Shown piece by piece: positions 17,164-24,161 of a stretch of DNA of 64,000 nt (within the stretch, counting starts at the first letter, position 1; each line of letters opens with the position of its first letter). Under the pieces are notes generated by a model. It ran no database searches. It was not told the DNA's origin and saw nothing but the letters and a program-made list of their open reading frames with translations. The stretch is taken from positions 90,528 through 154,527 of the forward strand of contig NZ_QYTV02000009.1 of NCBI RefSeq assembly GCF_003605385.1, in the 5' to 3' direction. The stretch comes from Siminovitchia acidinfaciens (GTDB taxonomy: Bacteria; Bacillota; Bacilli; Bacillales; Bacillaceae_C). The position numbers and the translations under genes were made by a program.

Positions 17164-17196
17164 AAAAAACTCCTGCGCTGGGCAGGAGTTTTTTTA
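17164..17196. terminator. Bidirectional terminator
   Basis: AAAAACTCCTGC and GCAGGAGTTTTT pair over a 5-nt loop with A and T runs on both sides. It serves the pab-like operon on the plus strand and the first miniprotein gene on the minus strand. Confidence 0.9.
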
Positions 17197-17200
17197 AAAT

Positions 17201-17362
17201 TCATAGCTCCGCTTTTTGTTCATAGTCTCCGGGAGAGGAGCCTGGGAGGCGGTCTACCGTCTTTGCATCCTCAAAGTTAAGTGCGGAACCGATAAAGAAC
17301 ACTAGAAACAATGCTACTACAGCCAAAAAGATAACGAGCCCGATTAAAATTGATAGATCCAT
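17201..17362 (-). CDS. Small single-span membrane protein, tandem paralogue 1
   Basis: 53 residues from the ATG at 17362, which has GGGAGG 7 bases upstream. One N-terminal membrane helix (LIGLVIFLAVVALFLVFFIG) is followed by ALNFEDAKTVDRLPGSSPGD. The pattern short helix, then AL(N/D)-acidic-(T)(V/I)D-x-LP is shared with the two following genes. I do not recognise the family. Topology resembles small subunits or assembly factors of terminal oxidases (CcoS/CydS-like), but sequence support is lacking. Each of the three genes has its own ribosome binding site and terminator. Confidence 0.75.
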   Translation of the reverse strand: MDLSILIGLVIFLAVVALFLVFFIGSALNFEDAKTVDRLPGSSPGDYEQKAEL

Positions 17363-17445
17363 TTGCAGTTCCTCCCTAATAAATTTAATAGTTCGAAAAC
17401 ATTGAATATACATATATAATACCACTATTTTTCAAGTTTAAACAT

Positions 17446-17470
17446 AAAAATCCTGTCATTTGACAGGAAA
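17446..17470 (-). terminator. Terminator of miniprotein gene 2
   Basis: TCCTGTCA/TGACAGGA with a 2-nt loop, followed on the minus strand by TTTTTATG. Confidence 0.8.
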
Positions 17471-17478
17471 GTTGTCCC

Positions 17479-17619
17479 TTAGCTATCTTTTTGGTCGGGC
17501 GGCAGAGGATCAATGGTACGGGAATCATCGTAATTTAACACGGTATGGATAAAATAGACGAGAAATCCGGCAATGGAAGCCAAAACACCTACTAAACCAA
17601 GTGTGACCCACAATTGCAT
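17479..17619 (-). CDS. Small single-span membrane protein, tandem paralogue 2
   Basis: 46 residues: a membrane helix near the N-terminus (TLGLVGVLASIAGFLVYFI), then HTVLNYDDSRTIDPLPPDQ. AAGGAGGAATGCTC precedes the ATG. The LVYFI-x-x-(A/V)L-N-acidic-S-x-TID-x-LP pattern matches its neighbours. Function unknown; it is probably membrane-bound with an acidic cytoplasmic or external tail. Confidence 0.75.
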   Translation of the reverse strand: MQLWVTLGLVGVLASIAGFLVYFIHTVLNYDDSRTIDPLPPDQKDS

Positions 17620-17785
17620 GAGCATTCCTCCTTGTTTAAATGTATGCTCATGTCCGGAATCTATTCCAGAGCAAAAGTGGAATTGGCTGTTTATCTACAT
17701 GCAGAATGAATTGAAATGCGAGAACGGTTATGGGATAAAGAATGTTAGCATTTTAGGTGTTTTATAATATTTAAGACATTAATAA

Positions 17786-17810
17786 ACCTCCTGCAAATAT
17801 TGCAGGAGGT
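17786..17810 (-). terminator. Terminator of miniprotein gene 3
   Basis: ACCTCCTGCA/TGCAGGAGGT with a 5-nt loop, followed on the minus strand by TTTATTAA. Confidence 0.8.
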
Positions 17811-17821
17811 GTGTTTGTCAC

Positions 17822-17959
17822 TTATTTTTTTGATTCTGAAGGCAATTCATCTATTGTATTCGAGTCGCTTGAATCGAGTGCAGTACCAATGTAATATACT
17901 AGAAATACAGCTACTAAACCCAAGATGATGGACATCCCGATTAATACTCCTGTTTGCAT
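17822..17959 (-). CDS. Small single-span membrane protein, tandem paralogue 3
   Basis: 45 residues: TGVLIGMSIILGLVAVFLVYYI forms the membrane helix (quoted in part: IILGLVAVFLVYY), followed by GTALDSSDSNTIDELPSES. GGAGGGGATAAA precedes the ATG. It has the same helix-plus-TID-x-LP layout as the two other genes. Three tandem paralogues, each with its own signals, suggest expansion by duplication. Bases 17960-18357 upstream hold only a minus-strand terminator-like hairpin (18129-18160) and no gene that I can support. Confidence 0.75.
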   Translation of the reverse strand: MQTGVLIGMSIILGLVAVFLVYYIGTALDSSDSNTIDELPSESKK

Positions 17960-18128
17960 TTTATCCCCTCCACCACAAATAATACAATGCCCGCTTTTCA
18001 AACATCTATTACATGAAAAGCGAAGAGGTTTCTCCGTTTACTAGATATTAGTATAGCCCATATTGCAATTAGTCTCAAAGGTTTCTATCAATCTTTAAAA
18101 AATGTTTGAAAAGAGGTGACAAAAAATG

Positions 18129-18160
18129 AAGCAGATGGACTGTGTGGTGCCCATCTGCTT
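18129..18160 (-). terminator. Terminator-like hairpin of uncertain ownership
   Basis: AAGCAGATGG/CCATCTGCTT, followed on the minus strand by TCATTTTTT. The nearest minus-strand gene ends 200 bases away (18358), so an unseen short transcript may end here. Confidence 0.55.
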
Positions 18161-18357
18161 GCATTTAGCGGGAGAATTTTTAACAATTCCTTCAGTTTAA
18201 ATGGAATCAGAGAATGTTCTCTCTTCATACTTTTCGTCCGTGTTCAGGCGAAAAAAACAGCGGAATAATCAATAATTGTTGGTTCATAGATATAGGAAAT
18301 TTTTAGTAAGTACAGCTTCTTGTTATTTTGAACTTCACTGCATACAATTGCTCCTTC

Positions 18358-18516
18358 TTATAAATCAGTTCTTTTTCCCGGCTCGTCTTTTCCGCCGGTA
18401 TCATTTCCAGTGCTAGCTGTGTATCCGACCCGATACGCGGCTTTTCTTTTTCCGCGAAGTGCATTTGGCATTTTGTATTGGTTGTCGCCGTTTTGAAATT
18501 GCCCTCTATCAGACAT
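18358..18516 (-). CDS. Small hydrophilic protein, possibly sporulation-related
   Basis: 52 residues, strongly polar and basic (NALRGKRKAAYRVGYTASTG, ending DEPGKRTDL). AAAGGAGG lies 8 bases before the ATG at 18516. The composition, rich in Gly, Asn, Lys and Arg with no hydrophobic core, resembles minor small acid-soluble or coat-associated proteins of Bacillus, but I do not recognise the family. The next gene upstream on the same strand starts at 18737 and ends 15 bases before this start, so the two form a small operon. Confidence 0.65.
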   Translation of the reverse strand: MSDRGQFQNGDNQYKMPNALRGKRKAAYRVGYTASTGNDTGGKDEPGKRTDL

Positions 18517-18530
18517 GGAATGCCTCCTTT

Positions 18531-18737
18531 TCAATCAAAGATTCTTTTAGATATGTGAATGTCCTTTCCGTCGACATCTTCAATCACAGGAGTGACTTGA
18601 CCTTCCATATAGACATCACTAACCTGTTCATGAGTCGTTGCGAGCCCCTTGGATACCGTGTCTTTACCTTGATAATCTTCTTTTTTGTAGTGTCTGCCGG
18701 CTATCTTTAAACTTTCTTTTTCCAACTCCTTATCCAA
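18531..18737 (-). CDS. YozQ-like DUF4025 protein
   Basis: 68 residues. The core KGLATTHEQVSDVYMEG and the closing EDVDGKDI match my memory of the DUF4025/YozQ family of small Bacillus proteins of unknown function. It starts at a TTG with AAGGAGGG 6 bases upstream; no ATG is available. Soluble, acidic, no signal peptide. First gene of a two-gene minus-strand unit with the 52-residue protein. Confidence 0.7.
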   Translation of the reverse strand: MDKELEKESLKIAGRHYKKEDYQGKDTVSKGLATTHEQVSDVYMEGQVTPVIEDVDGKDIHISKRIFD

Positions 18738-18868
18738 TGGATTCCCTCCTTTGTTTTTAGTTATTGTTTCCTGAACTGATTTTAGCTATCGCAAGAATTA
18801 ATTACCAATGCATAAAGAAAATACGTTTGTATATAATTGTGGGGAACGAGTGTTTGGAGGGAGCGGGA

Positions 18869-19093
18869 ATGACTAATCTTTTTAAGCAGGCCGCTTTATC
18901 AAAAGATTATGTGGAAATCATTTATTTTTCCGAAAAACAGGAAATTACACAGCGAATTATTAAAGTAATCTCTTTATCAAATACGGAAATCTTGGCTTAT
19001 TGCTGTCAGAGAAAATGCATCAGAAAATTCAAGATAAAAAATGTACTTTCTGCCCTGCCACTAAGCCGATTGGGAAATTTGAAGGTTAATTAG
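18869..19093 (+). CDS. Small WYL-like domain protein
   Basis: 74 residues starting at the ATG with GGAGGGAGCGGGA just upstream. The sequence (DYVEIIYFSEKQEITQRIIK, then ILAYCCQRKCIRKFKIKNVL) resembles the compact beta-barrel of WYL domains, in which a Tyr-rich strand, an RxF motif and a final helix bind a ligand. There is no DNA-binding domain, so it would act as a stand-alone ligand-binding or regulatory module. Similar short proteins are common in Bacillus without known function. It is closed by the hairpin at 19094-19114. Confidence 0.6.
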   Translation: MTNLFKQAALSKDYVEIIYFSEKQEITQRIIKVISLSNTEILAYCCQRKCIRKFKIKNVLSALPLSRLGNLKVN

Positions 19094-19114
19094 GCCCCTA
19101 CGGGCTTTTTTTTT
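19094..19114 (+). terminator. Terminator of the WYL-like gene
   Basis: GCCC-CTAC-GGGC followed by eight or nine T. Confidence 0.85.
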
Positions 19115-19196
19115 AAAAAAACTAACAGGTTAAATAGGGTTTTCGCCCTTTCGTATAACGGACAGGCGCATTTAATATGAGCAGGAGGGTTTGTGA

Positions 19197-20372
19197 ATGG
19201 AATATAAAATTGAGAAAAGAATCATCCCCGATCTGCCTGATATTCCGTTGGCTTCAAGCAGATTTATTATTGCACATGAGTCCGGAAACCTTAATAATAC
19301 CGGTCCGAATTCGCTTGAAAATGAAGTTAGATTCATGACAGCCAACTGGCGCACTGCGTTCACTTCTCATTTTGTGGGGAGCGGCGGGCGGATTGTACAG
19401 CTGGCTCCAGTCGGAAGGTTCCAATATGGCGCAGGGCCAAAAGCCAATCCATATGCTTATGCGCAAGTTGAACTCGCACGCACTAATGATCCGGATATTT
19501 TTAAAAAAGACTATGCAGCATATATTTGGCTGCTGAGGAAGCTGGCAGATGATGCAGGCTTGCCGAGAACATTAGATGCCGGTTCAGGAGTTTACGACAG
19601 GGGAATCAAATCCCATGATTGGATACGGCAGCATATTGGAGGTACGACGCATACAGATCCATACGGGTATTTTGCGCAATTCGGGATTTCAAGGGCACAA
19701 TTCGAAAAAGATGTAGAGAAAGGTACAGCATCCCAACTAATAGCAAAGCCGGAAGTCAAACCGGCAGCACCAAAAACCAGCGGATACACAGGAAACAGCA
19801 TTGTCGATTATTTAAAGAGCATAGGAAAAGAATCAAGTCCGGCTTATCGTCGTCAGCTGGCCAAGGAATACGGGGTGGAAGACTATGACCTGTCCGTTTC
19901 CAAAAATCTGGAACTGCTTAATAAAATGAGAGTAGACCATTATGTTAGTAAACCGATGGCATCTGGCGCAGGCACATATACTGGAAATAGCATAGTTGAT
20001 TACCTAAAAAGTATTGGGATGGATTCGAGTCCGGCTCATCGTCGTCAACTTGCGAAAGAATTCGGTGTGGATAATTATGACTTTTCGGCAGAAAAAAACC
20101 TTGAATTGCTTCGGGAAATGAGAGATAGCCCGCCAAATGCCCGGCATAAAGGGACAGTACATCTGCCTGCTGACGCCGAAACGTGGCGAACTTATAAACT
20201 CAACGTTCTGCCGGTCAAGAAGAACTCCGATTGGAGTTTAACGCCTTCCCGCTTTGGTGGTTTGACGTATGAGATTCTCGATCACCCATATCCGGACGTT
20301 GTAACAATCAATACGAGCAGAGGCAAGCGAAACATTTATGTTGGACCCGGAACAGGGGCAGTGATTGAGTAG
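19197..20372 (+). CDS. N-acetylmuramoyl-L-alanine amidase with two cell-wall-binding repeats
   Basis: 391 residues. The N-terminal amidase_2 (XlyA/CwlA-like) domain has IIAHESGN, a SHFVGSGGRIVQLAP strand and GGTTHTDPYGYF, supplying the zinc-binding His residues; it cleaves the amide between MurNAc and L-Ala. Two repeats follow (about residues 197-244 and 262-309), each beginning YTGNSIVDYLKSIG and continuing SSPAxRRQLAKE(Y/F)GV, a wall-binding motif known from Bacillus phage lysins. A third, unrecognised C-terminal domain ends the protein. No signal peptide and no holin nearby: it may be a prophage relic or a mother-cell lysis enzyme. AGGAGGGTTTGTG precedes the ATG. Confidence 0.88.
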   Translation: MEYKIEKRIIPDLPDIPLASSRFIIAHESGNLNNTGPNSLENEVRFMTANWRTAFTSHFVGSGGRIVQLAPVGRFQYGAGPKANPYAYAQVELARTNDPDIFKKDYAAYIWLLRKLADDAGLPRTLDAGSGVYDRGIKSHDWIRQHIGGTTHTDPYGYFAQFGISRAQFEKDVEKGTASQLIAKPEVKPAAPKTSGYTGNSIVDYLKSIGKESSPAYRRQLAKEYGVEDYDLSVSKNLELLNKMRVDHYVSKPMASGAGTYTGNSIVDYLKSIGMDSSPAHRRQLAKEFGVDNYDFSAEKNLELLREMRDSPPNARHKGTVHLPADAETWRTYKLNVLPVKKNSDWSLTPSRFGGLTYEILDHPYPDVVTINTSRGKRNIYVGPGTGAVIE

Positions 20373-20586
20373 AGCGAAAGTCTCGCATGCAGAAATAAAG
20401 TCATTTTTGATTCGGCTAGGCTTGGTTTTATGGTCGAAGCACAAGATTACGTGTTTAGTGTCAGCCTTCGGTGATTCTATTTTTTACATTCTCTAATTCC
20501 ACTAATACAGTGGTACTGCTGTCCATTACCTTTTTATTCTATTTTGCATCTAATGTAAGTAATGGGAAGGGAAGGAGGGAATGTTC

Positions 20587-20868
20587 TTGAGTAATTTTAT
20601 ACACGAAGCGAATGATTTGGTAGGGGAAAAAGTTAGAGTTATTACAGTTCATGGTACATTTACTGGGAAATTGGTGGATGTTAACAGTGATTCCATTATT
20701 ATGCATGTAAATATATCAGGTAGGATTAGACGCATATTAATTCGTTTAGCTTTGATTATTGCTCTGTTTAGGTTTTTAGGCACGGTAGGCAGAGGATACG
20801 AGCCATCAAAAAGTAAAGTGTATTCTCCACACGATAGTTTAGCCGATTATTTAATTGATGATGACTAA
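20587..20868 (+). CDS. Hypothetical protein with an Sm-like/DUF2642-type N-terminus
   Basis: About 93 residues. LVGEKVRVITVHGTFTGKLVDV followed by DSIIMHV (quoted here in two parts) has the beta-strand spacing of small Sm-like or DUF2642 proteins found in Bacillus. A basic, hydrophobic middle (IRRILIRLALIIALFRFLG) may be a membrane helix, and the tail is acidic (DYLIDDD). AAGGAGGG is only 1-3 bases before the ATG at 20581 but well spaced for the TTG at 20587, so I prefer the TTG. Function unknown. Confidence 0.55.
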   Translation: MSNFIHEANDLVGEKVRVITVHGTFTGKLVDVNSDSIIMHVNISGRIRRILIRLALIIALFRFLGTVGRGYEPSKSKVYSPHDSLADYLIDDD

Positions 20869-20913
20869 TATTATTACTGCCCATGCGGTGATTTTCGTGG
20901 CGGGCGGTCGCAC

Positions 20914-20938
20914 AGGGTACTAGGCAACCTAGTACCCT
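20914..20938 (+). terminator. Perfect hairpin beside the intron remnant
   Basis: AGGGTACTAGG-CAA-CCTAGTACCCT, an 11-bp perfect stem with a 3-nt loop, then TTCACTTCC. It could be the terminator of the preceding gene. Class C group II introns are known to insert just downstream of such hairpins. Confidence 0.6.
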
Positions 20939-20944
20939 TCACTT

Positions 20945-21235
20945 CCTTTATACGACGGTGACGTCATTTCGATGAAACGAATGGTCGAAGATAAAAGATG
21001 GTGTAATTCCGGATAGTGAAAGTCCATCCCCGAGAAGACTGGCCTAGCTCGGGAAGTCTAATCTAGGGCAATATCGTGAGGTGTTGTCTGAAGGAGTTAT
21101 GTCGGACCGGAAACAGAAGCGGTGAATGAAAAGAGCGAATTTTTTCCGCAATGGCGAGACAAAATTGGTTTTGTGTAAAAGTTATGCTGGGACATTAAGT
21201 ACGGTGACTCGTTGTTGATCCATTATTGGACTTAC
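20945..21235 (+). mobile_element. Group II intron remnant (domain I-like RNA, no reverse transcriptase)
   Basis: The segment reads like domain I of a bacterial group II intron: GGTGTAATTCCGGATAGTG followed by AAAGTCCATCC, the nested stems CCGAG/CTCGG and AGACT/AGTCT, a hairpin AGGGCAATATC-GTGA-GGTGTTGTCT (21065-21089) closed by a GNRA tetraloop, then CTGAAGGAG and GGACCGGAAACAGAAG. Order and spacing parallel the Oceanobacillus iheyensis class C intron as I remember it. There is no maturase gene and no recognisable domain V before tRNA-Arg, so it is truncated and inactive. The 5' boundary is uncertain. Confidence 0.6.
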
Positions 21236-21239
21236 TTAT

Positions 21240-21282
21240 AAAAAACAGCAAGAGCGAGAAACCTCTCAAACCCTTGCTATTT
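21240..21282 (-). terminator. Terminator of tRNA-Arg
   Basis: On the minus strand AGCAAG pairs with CTTGCT around an inner GAGAGG/CTCTC-like stem, followed by GTTTTTT, 16 bases downstream of the tRNA 3' end. Confidence 0.75.
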
Positions 21283-21297
21283 TTGATTATATATGTA

Positions 21298-21370
21298 CGG
21301 CCCCGGCAGGAATCGAACCTGCGACGCACGGTTTAGGAAACCGACGCTCTATCCTCTGAGCTACGGAGCC
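21298..21370 (-). tRNA. trnR-CCU: tRNA-Arg (anticodon CCU)
   Basis: The minus strand folds as a 73-nt cloverleaf: acceptor GGCTCCG/CGGGGCC, D arm GCTC...GAGC, anticodon loop TTCCTAA (CCU, reading AGG), and T arm GCAGG-TTCGATT-CCTGC. The discriminator base is G; CCA is not encoded. The outermost anticodon-stem pair is a U-U mismatch. A TATAAT -10 box lies 30 bases upstream (21400-21405). Confidence 0.95.
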
Positions 21371-21399
21371 ACGTCTATATGAGAAAAAGCACATTGTTT

Positions 21400-21405
21400 A
21401 TTATA
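21400..21405 (-). promoter_or_regulatory. -10 box of the tRNA-Arg promoter
   Basis: TATAAT on the minus strand, about 30 bases before the tRNA 5' end, in an AT-rich stretch. A -35 box 17 bases upstream (TTTAAA) is weak. Confidence 0.55.
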
Positions 21406-21519
21406 ATACAAAATTCTATTGTTTTAAAGTACAAATTTTGATAAAGAGCTGTCTCGGATTTTGAGGAATATTTGATTTCGATCGCCGTGCACGCAAATGA
21501 TTCAATCTGAACATGGAGT

Positions 21520-21564
21520 TCGGTTTAGGAAACCGACGCTCTATTCTTCTTGCTATGGAACCAC
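21520..21564 (-). pseudogene. Partial tRNA-Arg copy (5' half only)
   Basis: Bases 21521-21544 are identical for 24 positions to the anticodon arm and D-arm side of the tRNA gene (21329-21352). The next 20 bases, covering the acceptor 5' strand, are about 65% identical. The T arm and 3' acceptor strand are missing, so no functional tRNA can form. It lies 150 bases upstream of the intact tRNA. Bases 21371-21714 otherwise hold only the tRNA promoter. Confidence 0.7.
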
Positions 21565-21714
21565 CCCCTTGGAGAAATTGGTAAGGTAAAAAACATACAC
21601 AGGAATAAAATCCTCTTTTATACCAGATTGATTGTCTAATCAACTCTCTTTTTTTCAATATGTTATTAGCAAAGGTCGGCTGACTTTTAATAAGATTTGA
21701 AGGAGTGATAGAAG

Positions 21715-21927
21715 TTGATGCACTTTGAAGAAGATTTCGTTCTTGGAGCGGAAGAAAGACGCCGGGAAAGAGAGCGGCGTGCTAGGTTCGTCTGTTTTTG
21801 TAGGGAAGTTGCTGGTGTACGTGAGGAAGAACGCCGCCGCCGTGAAGAATGCGAATGCGATTGCAGGTGTGGCCGCAACCGTGTCCGCGGTGAGAGGGAA
21901 GAAGACTGCGACGGTTGGGACTGGTAG
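21715..21927 (+). CDS. Possible small Arg/Glu-rich, Cys-containing protein
   Basis: 70 residues from a TTG (21715) or ATG (21718), with GAAGGAGTG 11-14 bases upstream. The sequence is a charged helix (GAEERRRERERRARF) followed by EEERRRREECECDCRCG and the ending CDGWDW. The Cys cluster at the end might bind metal or form disulfides in a coat-like structure. Reading frames also stay open in a second plus-strand frame and on the minus strand, as happens with repetitive purine-rich DNA, so coding is not certain. No family recognised. Confidence 0.35.
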   Translation: MMHFEEDFVLGAEERRRERERRARFVCFCREVAGVREEERRRREECECDCRCGRNRVRGEREEDCDGWDW

Positions 21928-22065
21928 TCCGGGATAAACTTTAGTGCTCGGTGTTACCGGGCCTTTCTCAGTTACATTTTGTATCATGACTTATCGGAAC
22001 TTTAAGCTATGTTGGTGTTTATTTCGAAATTTTCGTACAATAGAGTAAAGGGGAGGGAATAAAAA

Positions 22066-23262
22066 TTGAACTCATTTTCGATTTTTAGAACACCACCAAC
22101 GATTACATATGGACAGAATTCTTTTAAGAAGGTTGGAAAAGATGCTGCGTTAAAAGGTAAAAATGCCCTTATCATTTCGGATAAGGTTATGGAAAAGCTT
22201 GGTAATGTGAAGCAGTGCGTCACCTTTTTGGAAAAACATGGAGTGAGCAGTAGCGTTTACCTCGGAGTGGAGACAGAACCTACAGACGAATTTGTGGTAG
22301 CAGCGTTGGATATCTTTAAGGAAAACGAATGTGATCTGATCATTTCTTTAGGTGGAGGAAGCTGCCTTGATACGGCAAAAGCTGTTTCCGTTCTTGCCTC
22401 AAACGGTGGCAGCATCGACGAATATGTAAGCGAAAAAAGAATGGCTAAGGAACCGCCGATTCCACACATAGCAATTCCGACCACAGCGGGGACTGGCTCT
22501 GAGGCGACGGATGTAACAGTTATTACCAATACATCAAACCAAGTTAAAATGATGATCAAACAGCCGGCCTTCATGCCGGCAACAGCAATTGTCGATCCTG
22601 TTTTGAGTATATCCTCTCCAAGATATGTAACAGCAGCAACCGGAATAGATGCATTGTGCCATGCAATCGAGGCTTATCTTTCAAAAAGGGCTCATCCAAT
22701 GACAGATACGCTCGCATTATCCGCGATGCGTTTAATTGTAAATAATATCCGGAATGCCTATACCGATGGCAGTAATATAGATGCAAGAGAAAAAATGTCG
22801 CTGGGCTCTCTGCAAGCGGGTATGGCTTTTTCCAACGCATCTGTTTGTCTCGTCCATGGGATGTCGAGGCCGATTGGTGCATTGTTCCATGTGCCGCATG
22901 GATATTCCAATGCCATGCTTTTGCCGGCGGTATTGGAGTTCAGCAAGGAAGCTTGTATAGAAAGGTTTGCAGACTTAGGAAGAATTTTCACATCAGAAAA
23001 GGATTTATCGGACAAAGAAGCTGCAGACATTGCGGTAGAATCTGTTAAAAAATTATGTAATGACTTGGAGATCCCTAATTTTCAGGAGTGGGGCATTGAT
23101 GAACAAGAATTTAAATTTGCGGTTGAAAAGATGTCCAAGGATGCCATCGACAGCGGGAGTCCTGCCAACAATCCGAAAGTACCCACAATGCAGGAGCTGG
23201 AAGAGCTTTACCTGCGCTGTTTTGACTACCAATTTTCCGAAAAAATAGACGCATTAAAATAA
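22066..23262 (+). CDS. Iron-containing alcohol dehydrogenase
   Basis: 398 residues of the group III (Fe-ADH) fold. GGGSCLDTAK binds NAD(P); the metal ligands lie in DALCHAIEAYLSK, HGMSRPIGALFHVPHG and neighbouring residues (Asp/His/His/His); PTTAGTGSEATD is also typical. These enzymes interconvert short-chain alcohols and aldehydes, and members with this length also act on butanol, propanediol or lactaldehyde; the substrate cannot be told here. TTG start with GGGGAGGG 8 bases upstream. It stands alone and is followed by a hairpin and a tandem repeat array. Confidence 0.92.
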   Translation: MNSFSIFRTPPTITYGQNSFKKVGKDAALKGKNALIISDKVMEKLGNVKQCVTFLEKHGVSSSVYLGVETEPTDEFVVAALDIFKENECDLIISLGGGSCLDTAKAVSVLASNGGSIDEYVSEKRMAKEPPIPHIAIPTTAGTGSEATDVTVITNTSNQVKMMIKQPAFMPATAIVDPVLSISSPRYVTAATGIDALCHAIEAYLSKRAHPMTDTLALSAMRLIVNNIRNAYTDGSNIDAREKMSLGSLQAGMAFSNASVCLVHGMSRPIGALFHVPHGYSNAMLLPAVLEFSKEACIERFADLGRIFTSEKDLSDKEAADIAVESVKKLCNDLEIPNFQEWGIDEQEFKFAVEKMSKDAIDSGSPANNPKVPTMQELEELYLRCFDYQFSEKIDALK

Positions 23263-23265
23263 AAT

Positions 23266-23305
23266 GGAACGAACCCGGCCGGCTTTGCTGGCTCGGGTTC
23301 GTTCC
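23266..23305 (+). terminator. Hairpin after the alcohol dehydrogenase
   Basis: GGAACGAACCCGGCC and GGCTCGGGTTCGTTCC pair over a short loop. There is no T run; the end of its 3' arm (GTTCC, 23301-23305) is the beginning of the first unit of the tandem array. Confidence 0.6.
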
Positions 23306-23400
23306 AACCCACGTATAATCGTTCCAACCCACGTATAATCGTTCCAACCCACGTATAATCGTTCCAACCCACGTATAATCGTTCCAACCCACGTATAATC
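23301..23400. repeat. Perfect tandem array, 5 x 20 bp
   Basis: Five identical head-to-tail units of GTTCCAACCCACGTATAATC with no spacers, between the alcohol dehydrogenase and carbonic anhydrase genes (convergent). Every unit contains TATAAT. Perfect identity implies recent expansion by slippage. It is not a CRISPR array. Long open frames on the minus strand here are an effect of the repeat (period 60 bp). Confidence 0.97.
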
Positions 23401-23442
23401 ACAATCCGCCAAAAACGGAGCATTTTTAACGGGGGATCCCCC

Positions 23443-24018
23443 TTACTTCACCGGCTTCGTTTCGTAACCATTGACGACCAGATCCAGTTTCCCAGTCCCC
23501 GGATCGATGACCAGTCCGTGAACAGGGACCTCATTTGCCATCAACGGGTGGTTCCGGATCATGTTGACACTGTGTTCAACGCTTTCCTCCACGCTGTCAA
23601 AGCCGGTCAGCCATTCATCCAAATCTATTCCGGAGTTATTGATGATGTTCAGGGTTTCTTCACTGATTCCGCGCTCCTGCATTTTTCCTAGGACCTGTTC
23701 GCTTTCTATGGCACTCATTCCGCAGTCGTGATGTCCAATGACATACACTTCATCGGCTTTCAGTTCATATACAGCAATCAGCAGGCTCCGCATGATACTC
23801 CCGAATGGATGGGTAAGTATCGCCCCCGCGTTTTTTACCACCTTGACGTCTCCGTTTTTCATGTTCATTGCTTTATGCAAAAGCTCGACCAAACGGGTAT
23901 CCATGCATGTGAGGATGACAAGTTTCTTATCGGGAAATTTTGTTGTTGTATAAGCTTCATACATTTTTTCTTCTGTAAAAGTTTTATTGAAATCAAGAAT
24001 TTCAGTTAAAAGGGACAT
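23443..24018 (-). CDS. Beta-carbonic anhydrase
   Basis: 191 residues. Zinc ligands are visible: the Cys of CMDTRL with its Asp/Arg dyad, and His and Cys in VIGHHDCGMS. The enzyme interconverts CO2 and bicarbonate. The short form, close to B. subtilis YtiB, is soluble and cytoplasmic. GGAGGAATTGTAACA precedes the ATG. It is a single gene, convergent with the alcohol dehydrogenase. Confidence 0.92.
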   Translation of the reverse strand: MSLLTEILDFNKTFTEEKMYEAYTTTKFPDKKLVILTCMDTRLVELLHKAMNMKNGDVKVVKNAGAILTHPFGSIMRSLLIAVYELKADEVYVIGHHDCGMSAIESEQVLGKMQERGISEETLNIINNSGIDLDEWLTGFDSVEESVEHSVNMIRNHPLMANEVPVHGLVIDPGTGKLDLVVNGYETKPVK

Positions 24019-24161
24019 TGTTACAATTCCTCCAATCGAAGTTTTCTTCGCTTTTTTATTTTATCGAAGTTCAAGTGAAAAAAACAGCTTGATGCACATC
24101 AATTCATGCTTCCTCCATTGATAAATGAATTTGAAGGGGAAGCAGGATTAGGAATATTGTA

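Noticed and set aside
19197-20372. Prophage region suggested by the lysin-like amidase
   Set aside because: No holin, structural, integrase or repressor genes are present around it.
21655-21987. Minus-strand 110-codon hydrophobic frame opposite the Cys-cluster frame
   Set aside because: Low-complexity complement of purine-rich DNA; no start signal.
23301-23400. Possible CRISPR array
   Set aside because: The units are contiguous and identical with no spacers and no cas genes nearby.
23226-23423. Minus-strand frames with a repeated GLERLYVGWNDY pattern
   Set aside because: They come from the 20-bp tandem array read over a 60-bp period and have no ribosome binding site.
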